This document shows positions 8,611 through 19,393 of a stretch of 64,000 nucleotides of DNA, in pieces; positions within the stretch are counted from its first letter, which is position 1; each line of letters opens with the position of its first letter. Position numbers and translations under genes: made by a program. The DNA comes from Bacillus sp. UNC41MFS5 (lineage in GTDB: Bacteria; Bacillota; Bacilli; Bacillales_B; DSM-18226): assembly GCF_000686805.1 (NCBI RefSeq), contig NZ_JMLP01000015.1, positions 124,001-188,000 on the forward strand. The letters run 5' to 3'. The notes beneath the pieces were generated by a model. It was given only the letters and a program-made list of their open reading frames with translations, had not been told where the DNA came from and made no database searches.

Positions 8611-8652
8611 AAAAATAAAAAACCTTACCCGATTATTAATTAAGGTAAGGTT
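8611..8652 (-). terminator. Intrinsic terminator of the thiC transcript
   Basis: AACCTTACC pairs with GGTAAGGTT at 8621-8652. On the minus strand the stem runs into a T-rich tract. It lies about 60 bp beyond the small gene that follows thiC. Confidence 0.75.
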
Positions 8653-8710
8653 CATGGCTATCTTTTTATTACCCTCTTGTTGAGAGTGTTTTTTTTTTCG
8701 AGTTTTTTGT

Positions 8711-8878
8711 TTAATAATATAATACGTTTACCTTATAACACTTCAAACATTTTTCATAATATTGATCGCCATCAAAACGATGATCACAATTTTGCTGAAT
8801 CCCCTTTAAACGCTCCTCTAAAAAAGCAAGGCTAGTTTTCATTTGGGTAATTTCCTCTTTAATCTTTTGAACATTCAT
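8711..8878 (-). CDS. Small Cys-rich protein gene following thiC
   Basis: 55 residues: a helical, charged first half (starting MNVQKIKEEI, with FLEERLKGIQQN) and a C-terminal part with CDH and CLKC, which could bind a metal. It ends VNVLYY. The start is supported by GGGAGG 10 nt upstream. The gene begins 21 bp after the thiC stop, and both precede one terminator, so it is probably the second gene of the TPP-riboswitch transcript. I do not recognise a named family. A role linked to ThiC or its Fe-S cluster would be a guess from position only. Confidence 0.6.
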   Translation of the reverse strand: MNVQKIKEEITQMKTSLAFLEERLKGIQQNCDHRFDGDQYYEKCLKCYKVNVLYY

Positions 8879-8899
8879 CCGTATAACCTCCCAAGAAAG

Positions 8900-10759
<1,860 letters not shown>

Positions 10760-10760
10760 T

Positions 10761-10795
10761 CAAAAAGCCGGGACCATAAATGGTTGGACCCGGCT
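10761..10795 (-). terminator. Riboswitch-controlled terminator before thiC
   Basis: AGCCGGG at 10766-10772 pairs with CCCGGCT at 10789-10795, and on the minus strand TTTTTGATG follows. It lies between the TPP aptamer and thiC and is the likely expression platform. Confidence 0.8.
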
Positions 10796-10839
10796 AAAAT
10801 GTATGCAGAAGTATAGTTGCATTGAAGATTGTCTATTCT

Positions 10840-10934
10840 AACTTCCCCACGCTGGTATGATCCAGATCAGGTCCCAAGAGTCAAGAAACTTCATCGTGTT
10901 TCTTTCTCAGTCCAACTTATTGGACACCCCTAGT
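10840..10934 (-). promoter_or_regulatory. TPP riboswitch (thi box) of thiC
   Basis: The minus strand shows the conserved thi-box elements: TAGGGGTGTCC, then GGACTGAGA, then ACCTGATCTGGATCATACCA and GCGTGGGGAAGT. This order and spacing match the TPP aptamer (P1, P2-J2/3 with CUGAGA, and P4-P5). It lies about 150 nt before thiC. Confidence 0.95.
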
Positions 10935-11142
10935 TATTTATATTCAATTAAGCTACATTATATATGAGTATCGGTTAAAATGAAATACATATTATTATTT
11001 AAAGTACTATAGTCGTGTTTAGATATTATGTTTAGGATGAAGAGAGAAGGGAATATTATATTAAACAAATCAACAACTATAGCTATTTAATATAGAAAAG
11101 TAGAATTCCGCTTCCTAATATACTTCAATACCTTAGCATTTC

Positions 11143-11253
11143 TTAGCAGGCAGCTGGCGTTACTTCGGCTGCATTTCCTTCGGCTTCATATCCAGCTTTC
11201 AAATAAATGGCTGTGACATTTCCAGATTCAATATAAAAATCGGCAAAACTTCT
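11143..11253 (-). pseudogene. Orphan C-terminal remnant
   Basis: A 36-residue minus-strand frame (RSFADFYIESG, then IYLKAGYEAEG, ending TPAAC) follows an in-frame stop and has no start codon or ribosome-binding site. It reads like the tail of a lost protein. No family recognised. Confidence 0.3.
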
Positions 11254-11358
11254 TTACTTAATATTTAAATTTGTCAATCAAACCACCACCAGTTTCATAA
11301 AATAAATACCAAAGCCCTTTCCCGGTAGGGAAAGGAACATGTGGTGAAGCTCTAATCC

Positions 11359-11396
11359 AAAAAGCCCCTACATTATCATAAGTTAGGAGCTTTTTT
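11359..11396. terminator. Orphan bidirectional terminator
   Basis: AAAAAGCCCCTA pairs with TAGGAGCTTTTT (one wobble) around a 14-nt loop, with A and T tracts on the two sides. No intact gene ends here. Confidence 0.65.
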
Positions 11397-11712
11397 AATT
11401 TAACATCGTTTAGTGTTTATACTCATTTTGCAGTAGCCTCTTATTTAAGAGAGACTTTTTTACACACGGCTACATTAATTTATTCTACTTTCAATACAAG
11501 TAGTGAACAGCACTCCACATGTCCAGAGTGTATGTGGCAACACATGGGGTGCTGGTGAGTTTTACAGGAATATGTTCCTATTTGGTTAATTCCCATTAAG
11601 TACGCTTTATCGTATATTATATAATTCCTGTTAATTTGTTTGATTGATTTTCGATTGATTTAATGAACATCTTTAGAGATGTTGATTAAAGGAAAAACCA
11701 ATTGTAATTTAA

Positions 11713-11740
11713 TGATAAAAGCCGAGAGTTTCTCTCGGCT
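11713..11740 (-). terminator. Terminator of the NhaC/dehydrogenase operon
   Basis: AGCCGAGAG pairs exactly with CTCTCGGCT around TTT; on the minus strand TTTTATCAT follows. It lies 116 bp after the NhaC stop. Confidence 0.8.
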
Positions 11741-11856
11741 AATTTATTTTGAAGTATTCCTCTATTTTCCAAACAATTAACTATCCAATCAAGTGTGTAC
11801 GTTTATAATTCCCTGTTTATTATTACAAAGTGTCAGGAGTGGTAAATTTGTTGATC

Positions 11857-13311
11857 TTAATCCCCGTATTTTGATTCTTGTCTAATTGCAATAATTTCGG
11901 GTTCTAGACGAAGAATTCCTTTATTTAAATAGCTCATGATTATAACTACTAAAGGTGGTATATAGAGTAAAAATGCGTAAGGGGCATATTGCAGAACCGG
12001 GATGCCCAGCATTCCAACCATTGTAATACCACAAGTGTTCCAAGGTATCAAAGGCGAAGTAATGGCATTACTCTCAGCTAGGCATCTAGATAAGTTCAGT
12101 GAGTCAAGTCCCTTTTCACTAAATTTACTTTTAAATATATCTCTAGTCATGACCGCTGAAACATAGTTATCAGTAGCTATGATATTTAGCACAAATCCGC
12201 TGATCACTGTGGAAGTCATCAGACCGGCAGCGCTTTCAATTTTTCTAAGTATCTTCTCCACTGATACATATAGAATTTTCGTTACATCCAGAACGCCGCT
12301 ATATGCACAAACACATAAAATCAAACTCGCTATATACATCATGGAGGCCATTCCGCCTCTTGTCAGTAACGAATCTACAATCGGACTATCTGTATCGCTA
12401 ATATAGCCATAATGAAGTGCAGTCAAGGCATTTTTAAAATCCGCCCCTTGGACGAAAATTGCACACAATGATCCAACCAGTGCCATAAAGAATATCCCGG
12501 GAATTGCAGGGATTTTCATTAATACCATAAAGAACACCATTAGTACGGGTAAAATTAGCCACGGGCTAATTACAAAAGTCGATTTAAGTGTTTCGGTGAT
12601 GTTAACAATGGAAGCAATCCCCTCTGTACTTTGCGGAGCAAAAATCCTTCCGAAAATATAAACCAAAATGAGTGAGATTACGTAGGATGGAATTGTGTAT
12701 TTTAATACATTTTTAAAATGATCAAACAGACTTACACCTGTTAAGGCACTGTGTAGATTTGTTGCGTCAGAAAGAGGAGATAACTTGTCTCCGAAATAAC
12801 TGGCACCAATTACAGTACCTGCCGTAAGCGCGAGAGGAATGCCCATCCCCTCGCTTATTCCCATAGCTGCAACACCGAGAGTTCCTATGATAGTCCATGC
12901 AGTGCCCGTTGCCACGGAACATATGCTGCACACTAAAAAAATCGCAACAAGGAATAACTGCGGATGAATAAGTTCCAATCCATAGTATATCAGCGAAGGA
13001 ACTATGCCCCCCTGAATCCATGAACCAACCACCATTCCCACCATAATTAAAATCAATACCGCTTGCATAACAGATGAAATCGAGGCAAGAATTGATTTTT
13101 CCAAGTCCTCCCATTTGTGCCCCATGCGAATCGCTAATGCCGCAGTAAGACCCGTAAGAATAACAAAGGGGATATGAATATCAAGGCCCAGAACAGCAAT
13201 GCTGAATACCAAGATTCCGATTAACAAGGCAAATGCAACGATTATTTCCCATGTATAAGGCAAACGAGCCCCTTGCCCCTTAGCATCTTTTTTCTGGGCA
13301 TTATTTAGCAT
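11857..13311 (-). CDS. nhaC: NhaC-family Na+/H+ antiporter
   Basis: 484 residues with about 11-12 membrane segments. The family signature ASYFGDKLSPLSDATNLHSA is present, with SVATGTAWTIIGTLGVAAMG before it and NYVSAVMTRDIFKSKF later. NhaC relatives exchange Na+ for H+, and some (MleN-like) couple this to an organic acid. The gene overlaps the 3' end of the dehydrogenase-like gene by 11 bp, and its GGAGGAG ribosome-binding site sits inside that gene, so translation is likely coupled. The pairing suggests transport of the substrate or product of that enzyme rather than pure sodium homeostasis (inference). Confidence 0.85.
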   Translation of the reverse strand: MLNNAQKKDAKGQGARLPYTWEIIVAFALLIGILVFSIAVLGLDIHIPFVILTGLTAALAIRMGHKWEDLEKSILASISSVMQAVLILIMVGMVVGSWIQGGIVPSLIYYGLELIHPQLFLVAIFLVCSICSVATGTAWTIIGTLGVAAMGISEGMGIPLALTAGTVIGASYFGDKLSPLSDATNLHSALTGVSLFDHFKNVLKYTIPSYVISLILVYIFGRIFAPQSTEGIASIVNITETLKSTFVISPWLILPVLMVFFMVLMKIPAIPGIFFMALVGSLCAIFVQGADFKNALTALHYGYISDTDSPIVDSLLTRGGMASMMYIASLILCVCAYSGVLDVTKILYVSVEKILRKIESAAGLMTSTVISGFVLNIIATDNYVSAVMTRDIFKSKFSEKGLDSLNLSRCLAESNAITSPLIPWNTCGITMVGMLGIPVLQYAPYAFLLYIPPLVVIIMSYLNKGILRLEPEIIAIRQESKYGD

Positions 13312-14446
13312 ACTGCTCCTCCTTTTTTACTGTTCGATCCAACATATTCAGTGAAAATGGCGTATACTCCATTTTATGATTCCGTGCTACTTCATCATGA
13401 ACGATTTTACCATTTAGAGTGCATATTGATTTGACAAGAGCCGCATTATCAGCACATGCTTTTTTAAGGCCTTTATCAGCAATTGCTTGAATATAGGGAC
13501 CAGACGCCATCAATAGTGCCTTTGTAGATGTCTTTGGACAAAGCGCAGGCATGTTTGCAACGTTGTAATGGAGAATCCCTTCTTCAAAATAAATAGGATC
13601 ATCAAGTGTTGTGTAGTGCATTGTTTCGATTACCCCAGTGCCAACAATATCAATAATAACAGCATCCTTTTTCATGGTTTTGATAATATCTCTGGAAATC
13701 AGGCAAGGTTGATCGGGCATTGGGTAAATTGTATTTAATAAAACGTCCGTTTTTGCAATATAATCGAAAACAGTTGCGTCTTCCCAACAAATAACATCCG
13801 CGCCTGGCAACATATAACGAAGTTCTGCAATGCGTTTCCAGTAATTTTCTATGATTGTGACTTCGAGACCAAGGCCTAAGGCAATTTCTGCAGCATTCAC
13901 CCCAGCATGACCGCCACCAATGATCAGTACTTTCGGAGCCGGCAATCCAGAAAGCTTTCTGAAAAGCACACCGCTGCCACCGTTATCGACTAGACCGTAT
14001 TTGATGGCCTCCAGCATTGCCAGAGATCCTGCTATTTCACTCATCGGTTTAATTGTGGGACGTGTACCATCGGGTAATACGATCAATTCCATTCCAATTC
14101 CAATGGTTCCTGCTTTTAGCATGGCATTGAGCATATCATAATCAACATCTTCTGCTAAATGGAACCAAGACATTACAATCTGATCTTTCTGAAGCAACCC
14201 GAATTCTTTCGGATATAGCTCCTTCACCTTTACCAAGAATTCCGCTTGATGATAGACAGCTTCAATGCTGTTTTCAATCTTTGCACCAGCTGCGCGATAA
14301 TCGTCATCAAAGAATCCTGCCTTTTCTCCTGCGCCTTTCTGAATTAGAACGGTATTTCCACCTTCTACCAACGTTTTTGTCCAAGCTGGTGTCAATGCTA
14401 CTCGTGTTTCACCTGGCTTAATTTCTTGCGGGCATCCAATAATCAT
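13301..14446 (-). CDS. Alanine-dehydrogenase-like protein with altered active site
   Basis: 381 residues. I chose the ATG at 14446 because GGAGG lies 8 nt upstream and the N-terminus then reads MIIGCPQEIKPGETRVALTP, the start typical of alanine dehydrogenase and transhydrogenase alpha chains. The substrate-site Arg (ETRVA), Lys (VKVKE) and His (WFHLAED) and the Rossmann motif GGGHAGVNAAE are kept, as is VANMPALCPKTST. The IDQGG motif of true Ald, whose Asp is needed for catalysis, is replaced by DIVGTGVIET with a one-residue deletion. It therefore probably acts on another substrate or in another way. It is operonic with NhaC and divergent from a GAF-LuxR regulator. Confidence 0.8.
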   Translation of the reverse strand: MIIGCPQEIKPGETRVALTPAWTKTLVEGGNTVLIQKGAGEKAGFFDDDYRAAGAKIENSIEAVYHQAEFLVKVKELYPKEFGLLQKDQIVMSWFHLAEDVDYDMLNAMLKAGTIGIGMELIVLPDGTRPTIKPMSEIAGSLAMLEAIKYGLVDNGGSGVLFRKLSGLPAPKVLIIGGGHAGVNAAEIALGLGLEVTIIENYWKRIAELRYMLPGADVICWEDATVFDYIAKTDVLLNTIYPMPDQPCLISRDIIKTMKKDAVIIDIVGTGVIETMHYTTLDDPIYFEEGILHYNVANMPALCPKTSTKALLMASGPYIQAIADKGLKKACADNAALVKSICTLNGKIVHDEVARNHKMEYTPFSLNMLDRTVKKEEQYAK

Positions 14447-14681
14447 AATTTCATACCTCCGATGTAATTTATGATTCGAAACTAAAATTCTGATCAAATC
14501 TAAACAATATGACCATAGTTTCTATCTATGAATAATTATAAAAAATTCGGACATTATCGTATATGACCCGCCCTAACCATTTAAAGGCCAAAAAGGTAGT
14601 ATAGGAAAACCAAAATGTGAACTATTTTTGGTACTAATATACACCTATGTATAACACCTTTGGTTACGTCTGAGTTTGGAC

Positions 14682-14709
14682 TTGATGGTTTGGTTTGGTT
14701 TGATATAAT
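14682..14709 (+). promoter_or_regulatory. Possible promoter in the divergent region
   Basis: TTGATG and TATAAT are separated by 16 bp, pointing to the LuxR-type regulator 130 bp downstream. The wider gap 14447-14838 has no gene. A TTTGG run (GGTTTGGTTTGGTTTG) lies in the spacer and is the only repeat seen. Confidence 0.4.
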
Positions 14710-14838
14710 TTTGAATAATTACTAAAATAATATTTTCTTCGAAGTCTTTGCTTATTTTAGTATTTGATGACTTTTTGAACATAAATAGTTAAAAATAAAA
14801 GGTATTCAGAGTAAACAAATAGAAGTAGGAGCAAATCC

Positions 14839-15606
14839 ATGGTCAACAACCTTTTTATGCAGTATAACAGCATTCTCTACACAATTTATGCAATTGATGA
14901 TTTTAATCAGATGAAAAGTCAATTATTGAAAGAATTGACTTCTCTCATTCCTTGTACATTTGCCAGCGTAATGATAAGTGTACAATCCGAAAAGGATACA
15001 TACTTAGCAAATCCAGTATGCTATCCCTTTGAATACTTAGCTGTTGAAAATAGATATCTGGAATTGGCAGAGAGTGATCACAGTCAGTGGATTACAATTG
15101 AACCGGTAACGACAGTGGTTAGAATAACTGATTTGTTTTCTGATAAAGAAAGAGAAAATCAGATTATTTATCAAGAGTGCTATGTGCCATATCAGCTTAA
15201 ATATTCTGTATACGCCAGCCTAGCTCATAAAGGAATGCCGCTTGGCCTCTTATCCCTGTACAGGAAAAAAGAACAGGGAGATTTTTCAAATGAAAACCTC
15301 ATTGTACTAAAAGCACTCGTGCGACATCTTAGCTTACGTTTCTTTAACGAGAAGGAACAATGCTCTCCTATAAAAGAAGCTCCAAAGCCGGATTCCGGCA
15401 TAATCACATATGTCGCCGAATACGGATTGACCCGTCGAGAACTCGAAGTGTTTTTAGCAATAACACCGAATTTGAGCAATGAAGAGCTCGCTGAAAAACT
15501 CCATATCAGCATTTATACTTTAAAAAGACATTTACAAAGTTTATATCAAAAAACAGGTGTCAAAAAGAGATTTGAATTGCTTTGTTTAAAAAGCAGCATA
15601 GAATAG
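14839..15606 (+). CDS. GAF-domain LuxR-type transcription regulator
   Basis: 255 residues. The first about 165 residues look like a GAF-type sensor fold. Residues about 190-250 form a LuxR/GerE helix-turn-helix: YGLTRRELEVFLAITP, then LSNEELAEKLHISIYTLKRH and LQSLYQKTGVKKRFEL. AGGAG precedes the ATG by 7-8 nt. It has no receiver domain, so a small molecule rather than a kinase is the probable signal. Its divergent position makes it the likely regulator of the dehydrogenase-like/NhaC operon. Confidence 0.82.
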   Translation: MVNNLFMQYNSILYTIYAIDDFNQMKSQLLKELTSLIPCTFASVMISVQSEKDTYLANPVCYPFEYLAVENRYLELAESDHSQWITIEPVTTVVRITDLFSDKERENQIIYQECYVPYQLKYSVYASLAHKGMPLGLLSLYRKKEQGDFSNENLIVLKALVRHLSLRFFNEKEQCSPIKEAPKPDSGIITYVAEYGLTRRELEVFLAITPNLSNEELAEKLHISIYTLKRHLQSLYQKTGVKKRFELLCLKSSIE

Positions 15607-15663
15607 CTGGCGTTGCTTTCTCGAAGTTGCCGATGTCTCTGACTTTTTGATTGATAGAATGAG

Positions 15664-15702
15664 AAAAAGCCTTAGAACCCGTAAAGTTCTAAGGCTTTTT
15701 TA
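15664..15702. terminator. Bidirectional terminator, regulator gene and rlmCD
   Basis: A perfect 15-bp stem (AAAAAGCCTTAGAAC with GTTCTAAGGCTTTTT) lies between two convergent genes, with T tracts on both strands. Confidence 0.9.
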
Positions 15703-15754
15703 TGGAGATGGAAATGAGACGGCAAATCCATGGCTGATGTTTTGAAATTGAATA

Positions 15755-17125
15755 TCATCTCTTATTTAGCAGTACAACCGTCTCAACATGTGTTGTCATT
15801 GGAAACATGTCTACCGGCTGGACTTCCACCGTTTTGTATCCCCCGTCCTCCAAAATCCGCAAATCCCTTGCCAGGGTAGCTGGATTACAGGATACATAAA
15901 CGACTTTTTTCGGCTTCATCTCGATGATCGTGTGCAGCAAAGCCTCATCGCAGCCTTTACGTGGCGGATCAACGACCAAGACATCGGCGACATTTCCTTC
16001 CTTATACCACTTTGGAATCACAACCTCAGCTTCCCCAGCCGCAAAATCGGTATTTTCCATTCCGTTTAATGCTGCATTTCGCTTAGCGTCCTCAATCGCC
16101 TCAGGAACTACTTCTACACCAAATACCTTCCGTGCTTTTTGTGCTAAAAATAAAGAAATCGTTCCGATCCCACAGTAAGCATCAATCACGCTTTCTTCTC
16201 CGTTAAGGTCCGCGTATTCAAGAGCCTTATCATATAGAACCTTTGTTTGCACAGGATTTACCTGATAGAAGGACAGGGCGGAAATCGCGAATTTCACATC
16301 GCCGATATAGTCATAAATGACTTCGTTCCCCCATAAAACGTTGGTTGTCGCACCCATTATCACGTTTGTCCGCTTTGAATTCACATTATGGATAATCGAC
16401 TTTATCTTTGGGAGCCGTGCTACTATTTGCTCCACTAGCTTGTCTTTATGAGGAAGGTCAGCCGTCCTTGTGATAATGACCACCATGAGTTCACCTGTTT
16501 GCTGACCATAACGGGCCATAATATGTCTGAGTACACCTTTATGTGATTCCTCATGATAGGCAGGAATCCCTAAATCATTGCAAATTTCCTTCACCGTCTG
16601 TACTGCTTCATTTATTTCAGGCAGTTGAATGACACTTTCGTTCGTATCAACAATTTCATGGCTCCTTGGTTTAAAAAAGCCCGCAATCAATTTACCGTCC
16701 TTTTCCCCCACCGGCACCTGTGCCTTGTTGCGGTAATGAAAGGGCTGGTCCATTCCTAAAATAGGATGTACAACGACATCCTCTAGTTTACCGATCCGTG
16801 TAAGTACCTGACGAACTTGGTTTTCCTTATACTTCAGCTGACCTTCATAGCTAATGTGCTCGAGCTGGCAGCCGCCATATTTATGGATATCTCGGCTCTC
16901 AATCTCGACTCGATCAGGGCTTTTTTCATAAAACTCCACCAACCGCCCAAAGCCATACCCTTTGCCCGTCTTAATAACCTTCACTTTTGCCTTTTCGCCC
17001 GGCAGTCCGTTGGGAACAAATAACGGGTACCCATCCACCTTGGCCACACCCGCCCCATCATGGGTTAAATCTTCAAACACTACATCTATAAAATCATTTT
17101 TATTAACTGGTAAGATTCTGCTCAT
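15755..17125 (-). CDS. rlmCD: 23S rRNA (uracil-5-)-methyltransferase, RlmCD/RumA type
   Basis: 456 residues from ATG 17125 (AGGAAG upstream), close to B. subtilis YefA/RlmCD at 459. An N-terminal TRAM domain (about 8-65) for RNA binding is followed by an SAM-dependent methyltransferase of the TrmA family: [17 protein letters not shown] (SAM site), [14 protein letters not shown] and [13 protein letters not shown] with the nucleophilic Cys. The family makes m5U at positions 747 and 1939 of 23S rRNA. The Cys-rich Fe-S region of RumA is partly visible ([10 protein letters not shown]). The gene sits next to dgkB-region genes as in B. subtilis. Confidence 0.92.
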   Translation of the reverse strand: MSRILPVNKNDFIDVVFEDLTHDGAGVAKVDGYPLFVPNGLPGEKAKVKVIKTGKGYGFGRLVEFYEKSPDRVEIESRDIHKYGGCQLEHISYEGQLKYKENQVRQVLTRIGKLEDVVVHPILGMDQPFHYRNKAQVPVGEKDGKLIAGFFKPRSHEIVDTNESVIQLPEINEAVQTVKEICNDLGIPAYHEESHKGVLRHIMARYGQQTGELMVVIITRTADLPHKDKLVEQIVARLPKIKSIIHNVNSKRTNVIMGATTNVLWGNEVIYDYIGDVKFAISALSFYQVNPVQTKVLYDKALEYADLNGEESVIDAYCGIGTISLFLAQKARKVFGVEVVPEAIEDAKRNAALNGMENTDFAAGEAEVVIPKWYKEGNVADVLVVDPPRKGCDEALLHTIIEMKPKKVVYVSCNPATLARDLRILEDGGYKTVEVQPVDMFPMTTHVETVVLLNKR

Positions 17126-17311
17126 TCGTTTCTTCCTTTGCACGTTTTGACTGCTAAGATTGTAACACAAAGCATGGTTGATTGCGAAACTTGACCGGGG
17201 CAAGCGCCTTTTTTTTCGAAAAAACCAAGAAAATTGTCAGAATATTTTTATTTTCAAATATAATAAAAGTGTATATGATTAATACAATCTCATTATTGGA
17301 AGGAGTGGATA

Positions 17312-17638
17312 ATGATGAAAATGAAAAATAACCTTACCATTCCGTTGCTCCTTGCCTTCCTTGCTTTCACCTTTCTTCACTTTTCATATTCACTTTCCCA
17401 CTCTCATACCAATATCAAGGCCATCATCAACATAGATGATGCCAAGGTGAAAGGGCAATGGGACGATGACAAGAAGCTGCCCATGGACTTACCCATTCTT
17501 TTTGTCCTGCCTGTCATCCTAGCAGCAGTTGCCGCTCCGCTTGTTTATTTATCCATCATTTTTATCAGAAGCTTTATTTTTCTGATACCGAAATTTCATC
17601 AATCCAACTATGTGATCTACTCTCCTGAATCATTCTGA
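17312..17638 (+). CDS. Small membrane protein of unknown function
   Basis: 108 residues with GGAAGGAG before the ATG. A first hydrophobic segment (residues 9-28) is followed by a short His-containing outside or inside loop (SHSHTN, then KVKGQWDDDKK) and a second, longer membrane segment around LPILFVLPVILAAVAAPLVY. No family recognised. It is followed 30 bp later by a 37-residue membrane protein, and both end before one terminator, so they likely form a two-gene unit. Confidence 0.6.
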   Translation: MMKMKNNLTIPLLLAFLAFTFLHFSYSLSHSHTNIKAIINIDDAKVKGQWDDDKKLPMDLPILFVLPVILAAVAAPLVYLSIIFIRSFIFLIPKFHQSNYVIYSPESF

Positions 17639-17668
17639 TAACAATCAATGATAAGGGAGGAATTTATA

Positions 17669-17782
17669 ATGTGGATACGCTTTGTTATTATAGGCTTTTT
17701 TTCCATATCAGCCGCAAGCATGCTTACCTACCAGGGAATTGAAATCTTCCATGCCTTTACTGATTTCTTTAGGCAAAAATAA
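17669..17782 (+). CDS. 37-residue membrane peptide
   Basis: Starts MWIRFVIIGFF with GGGAGG 8 nt upstream and ends TDFFRQK. One membrane helix with a charged C-terminus. It is too short for most gene finders, but the strong ribosome-binding site and the terminator 6 bp after its stop make it credible. No function known. Confidence 0.55.
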   Translation: MWIRFVIIGFFSISAASMLTYQGIEIFHAFTDFFRQK

Positions 17783-17787
17783 CCGAA

Positions 17788-17836
17788 GGGCAGACTCCGG
17801 CGGGGATTAAATTATCCCCTTTTGGAGTCTGCCCTT
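17788..17836. terminator. Bidirectional terminator before pncB
   Basis: GGGCAGACTCC pairs with GGAGTCTGCCC, with an inner GGGGAT/ATCCCC stem. It separates the small membrane genes from convergent pncB. Confidence 0.85.
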
Positions 17837-17847
17837 CTTAATTTTAA

Positions 17848-19332
17848 TTAAAAGCTCTCTTCTTGATCGCCTTTCATGGCCGCAACTTTATCTTTTACCT
17901 CTTCAATATTTCTCATCTTGTTATCCCAGCATTTTTGGCTCAAGTCGACTGGGTATTCTGCAGGATTGGTAATCCGCTTATACTCATCCCAAAGGGCAAC
18001 GAGGTTTTGCTTCAAATAATCACGGGATTCTTCCAAGCAAGGCACTTCATAAACAAGTTCCCCATCAGAAAAAATTCTCACATGTAATTCTTTTGCGGTG
18101 AAGTTGGTCACCACTTTGTTCATGAACGTATGCGTTGGATGGAACATCCGCAGCCGCTTTTCTGGGAGCTTTTCGTCCGCTAAGGCAATATAATCACCTT
18201 CGGCATGGTGGTTCGTATTATTGATGATTCGATAAATCCTCTTTAATCCAGGTGTCGTCACCTTTTCGGGATTGGATGAGATCTTAATCGTATCTTCCAT
18301 TTTTCCGTTATTGTCCTCAATGGATACAATTTTATAAACGGCCCCAAGCGCAGCTTGATCGTAAGCTGTAATCAGCTTCGTTCCTACTCCCCAGCTGTCA
18401 ATTTTGGCACCCTGTGATTTCAAACTCATAATCGTATATTCATCTAAATCACTGGAAGCCACAATCTTTGCATCGGTGAATCCAGCCTCATCCAGCAATT
18501 TGCGTGCTTCCTTCGAAAGGTAGGCGAGGTCTCCGCTATCAAGACGAATTCCGATAAAATTAATACTATCCCCGAGCTCCTTAGCCACTTTGATCGCATT
18601 TGGAACACCGAGACGAAGGGTATCATATGTATCTACCAAAAAGACACAATCCTTGTGTGTTTGGGCATATTTAATGAAGGCCGTATATTCGTCTTTATAT
18701 GCTTGGACCATCGAATGAGCATGTGTTCCAGATACAGGAATGCCAAACAGCTTTCCCGCTCTTACATTACTTGTCGATTCAAAACCAGCAAGATAGGCTG
18801 CTCTCGTTCCCCAAATCGCCGCGTCCATTTCCTGTGCACGTCTAGTCCCAAATTCCATCGCCACTTCATCGCTCACGACTTGCTTGATACGCGATGCCTT
18901 GGTCGCAATTAATGTTTGGTAATTCACAATATTAAGCAAGGCTGTTTCAATCAATTGCGCTTCTGCAAGAGGAGCTTCAACCCGGATAATGGGTTCATTG
19001 CCAAAAACAAGCTCGCCTTCCTCCATGGCACAGATGGTTCCAGTAAATCGAATATCTTTAAGATATTGAATGAAATCCTCCTGATAACCTACTTCATTTT
19101 TCAAATATTCAAGATCTTCCTCGCTAAAGCGGAAACCTTGAATAAATTGAATCACTTTCTCCAATCCAGCAAATACAGCATAACCGTTCCCGAACGGAAG
19201 CTTACGGAAGAATAGTTCGAAGACCGCTCGTTTATTATGTATCCCATCTCTCCAATACGTTTCTACCATATTGATCTGATATAGATCCGTATGCAGAGTT
19301 AAACTATCATCTTGGTAAAAGTGTTTCATCAT
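17848..19332 (-). CDS. pncB: Nicotinate phosphoribosyltransferase
   Basis: 494 residues, as usual for the Bacillus enzyme. It converts nicotinate, PRPP and ATP to nicotinate mononucleotide in NAD salvage. Typical motifs: LHTDLYQINMVETYWRDG at the start, EFGTRRAQEMDAAIWGTRAA, GTHAHSMVQAYKDEY with the active-site His, and IRLDSGDLAYLSKEARKLLD. GGAGG precedes two consecutive ATG codons (19332 and 19329); the second has better spacing. It lies beside pncA, which supplies its nicotinate. Confidence 0.96.
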   Translation of the reverse strand: MMKHFYQDDSLTLHTDLYQINMVETYWRDGIHNKRAVFELFFRKLPFGNGYAVFAGLEKVIQFIQGFRFSEEDLEYLKNEVGYQEDFIQYLKDIRFTGTICAMEEGELVFGNEPIIRVEAPLAEAQLIETALLNIVNYQTLIATKASRIKQVVSDEVAMEFGTRRAQEMDAAIWGTRAAYLAGFESTSNVRAGKLFGIPVSGTHAHSMVQAYKDEYTAFIKYAQTHKDCVFLVDTYDTLRLGVPNAIKVAKELGDSINFIGIRLDSGDLAYLSKEARKLLDEAGFTDAKIVASSDLDEYTIMSLKSQGAKIDSWGVGTKLITAYDQAALGAVYKIVSIEDNNGKMEDTIKISSNPEKVTTPGLKRIYRIINNTNHHAEGDYIALADEKLPEKRLRMFHPTHTFMNKVVTNFTAKELHVRIFSDGELVYEVPCLEESRDYLKQNLVALWDEYKRITNPAEYPVDLSQKCWDNKMRNIEEVKDKVAAMKGDQEESF

Positions 19333-19393
19333 CTGACCTCCGAAGTACTATTTCAGCTTTTTCATCATTATAACCAATAATACACCCGGAAGT

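Larger units (their letters stand above)
10935..11856. other. Gene-free interval between thiC leader and the NhaC gene
   Basis: The interval contains the thiC promoter region, a short decayed reading frame at 11143-11253 and two terminators at 11359-11396 and 11713-11740. The first terminator has no gene attached to it now, which suggests that a gene was lost here. No other coding potential or repeat is evident. Confidence 0.5.

Noticed and set aside
14693..14703. TTTGG direct repeats as an operator of the LuxR-type regulator
   Set aside because: Only a short simple repeat in a promoter spacer; too little to claim a binding site.
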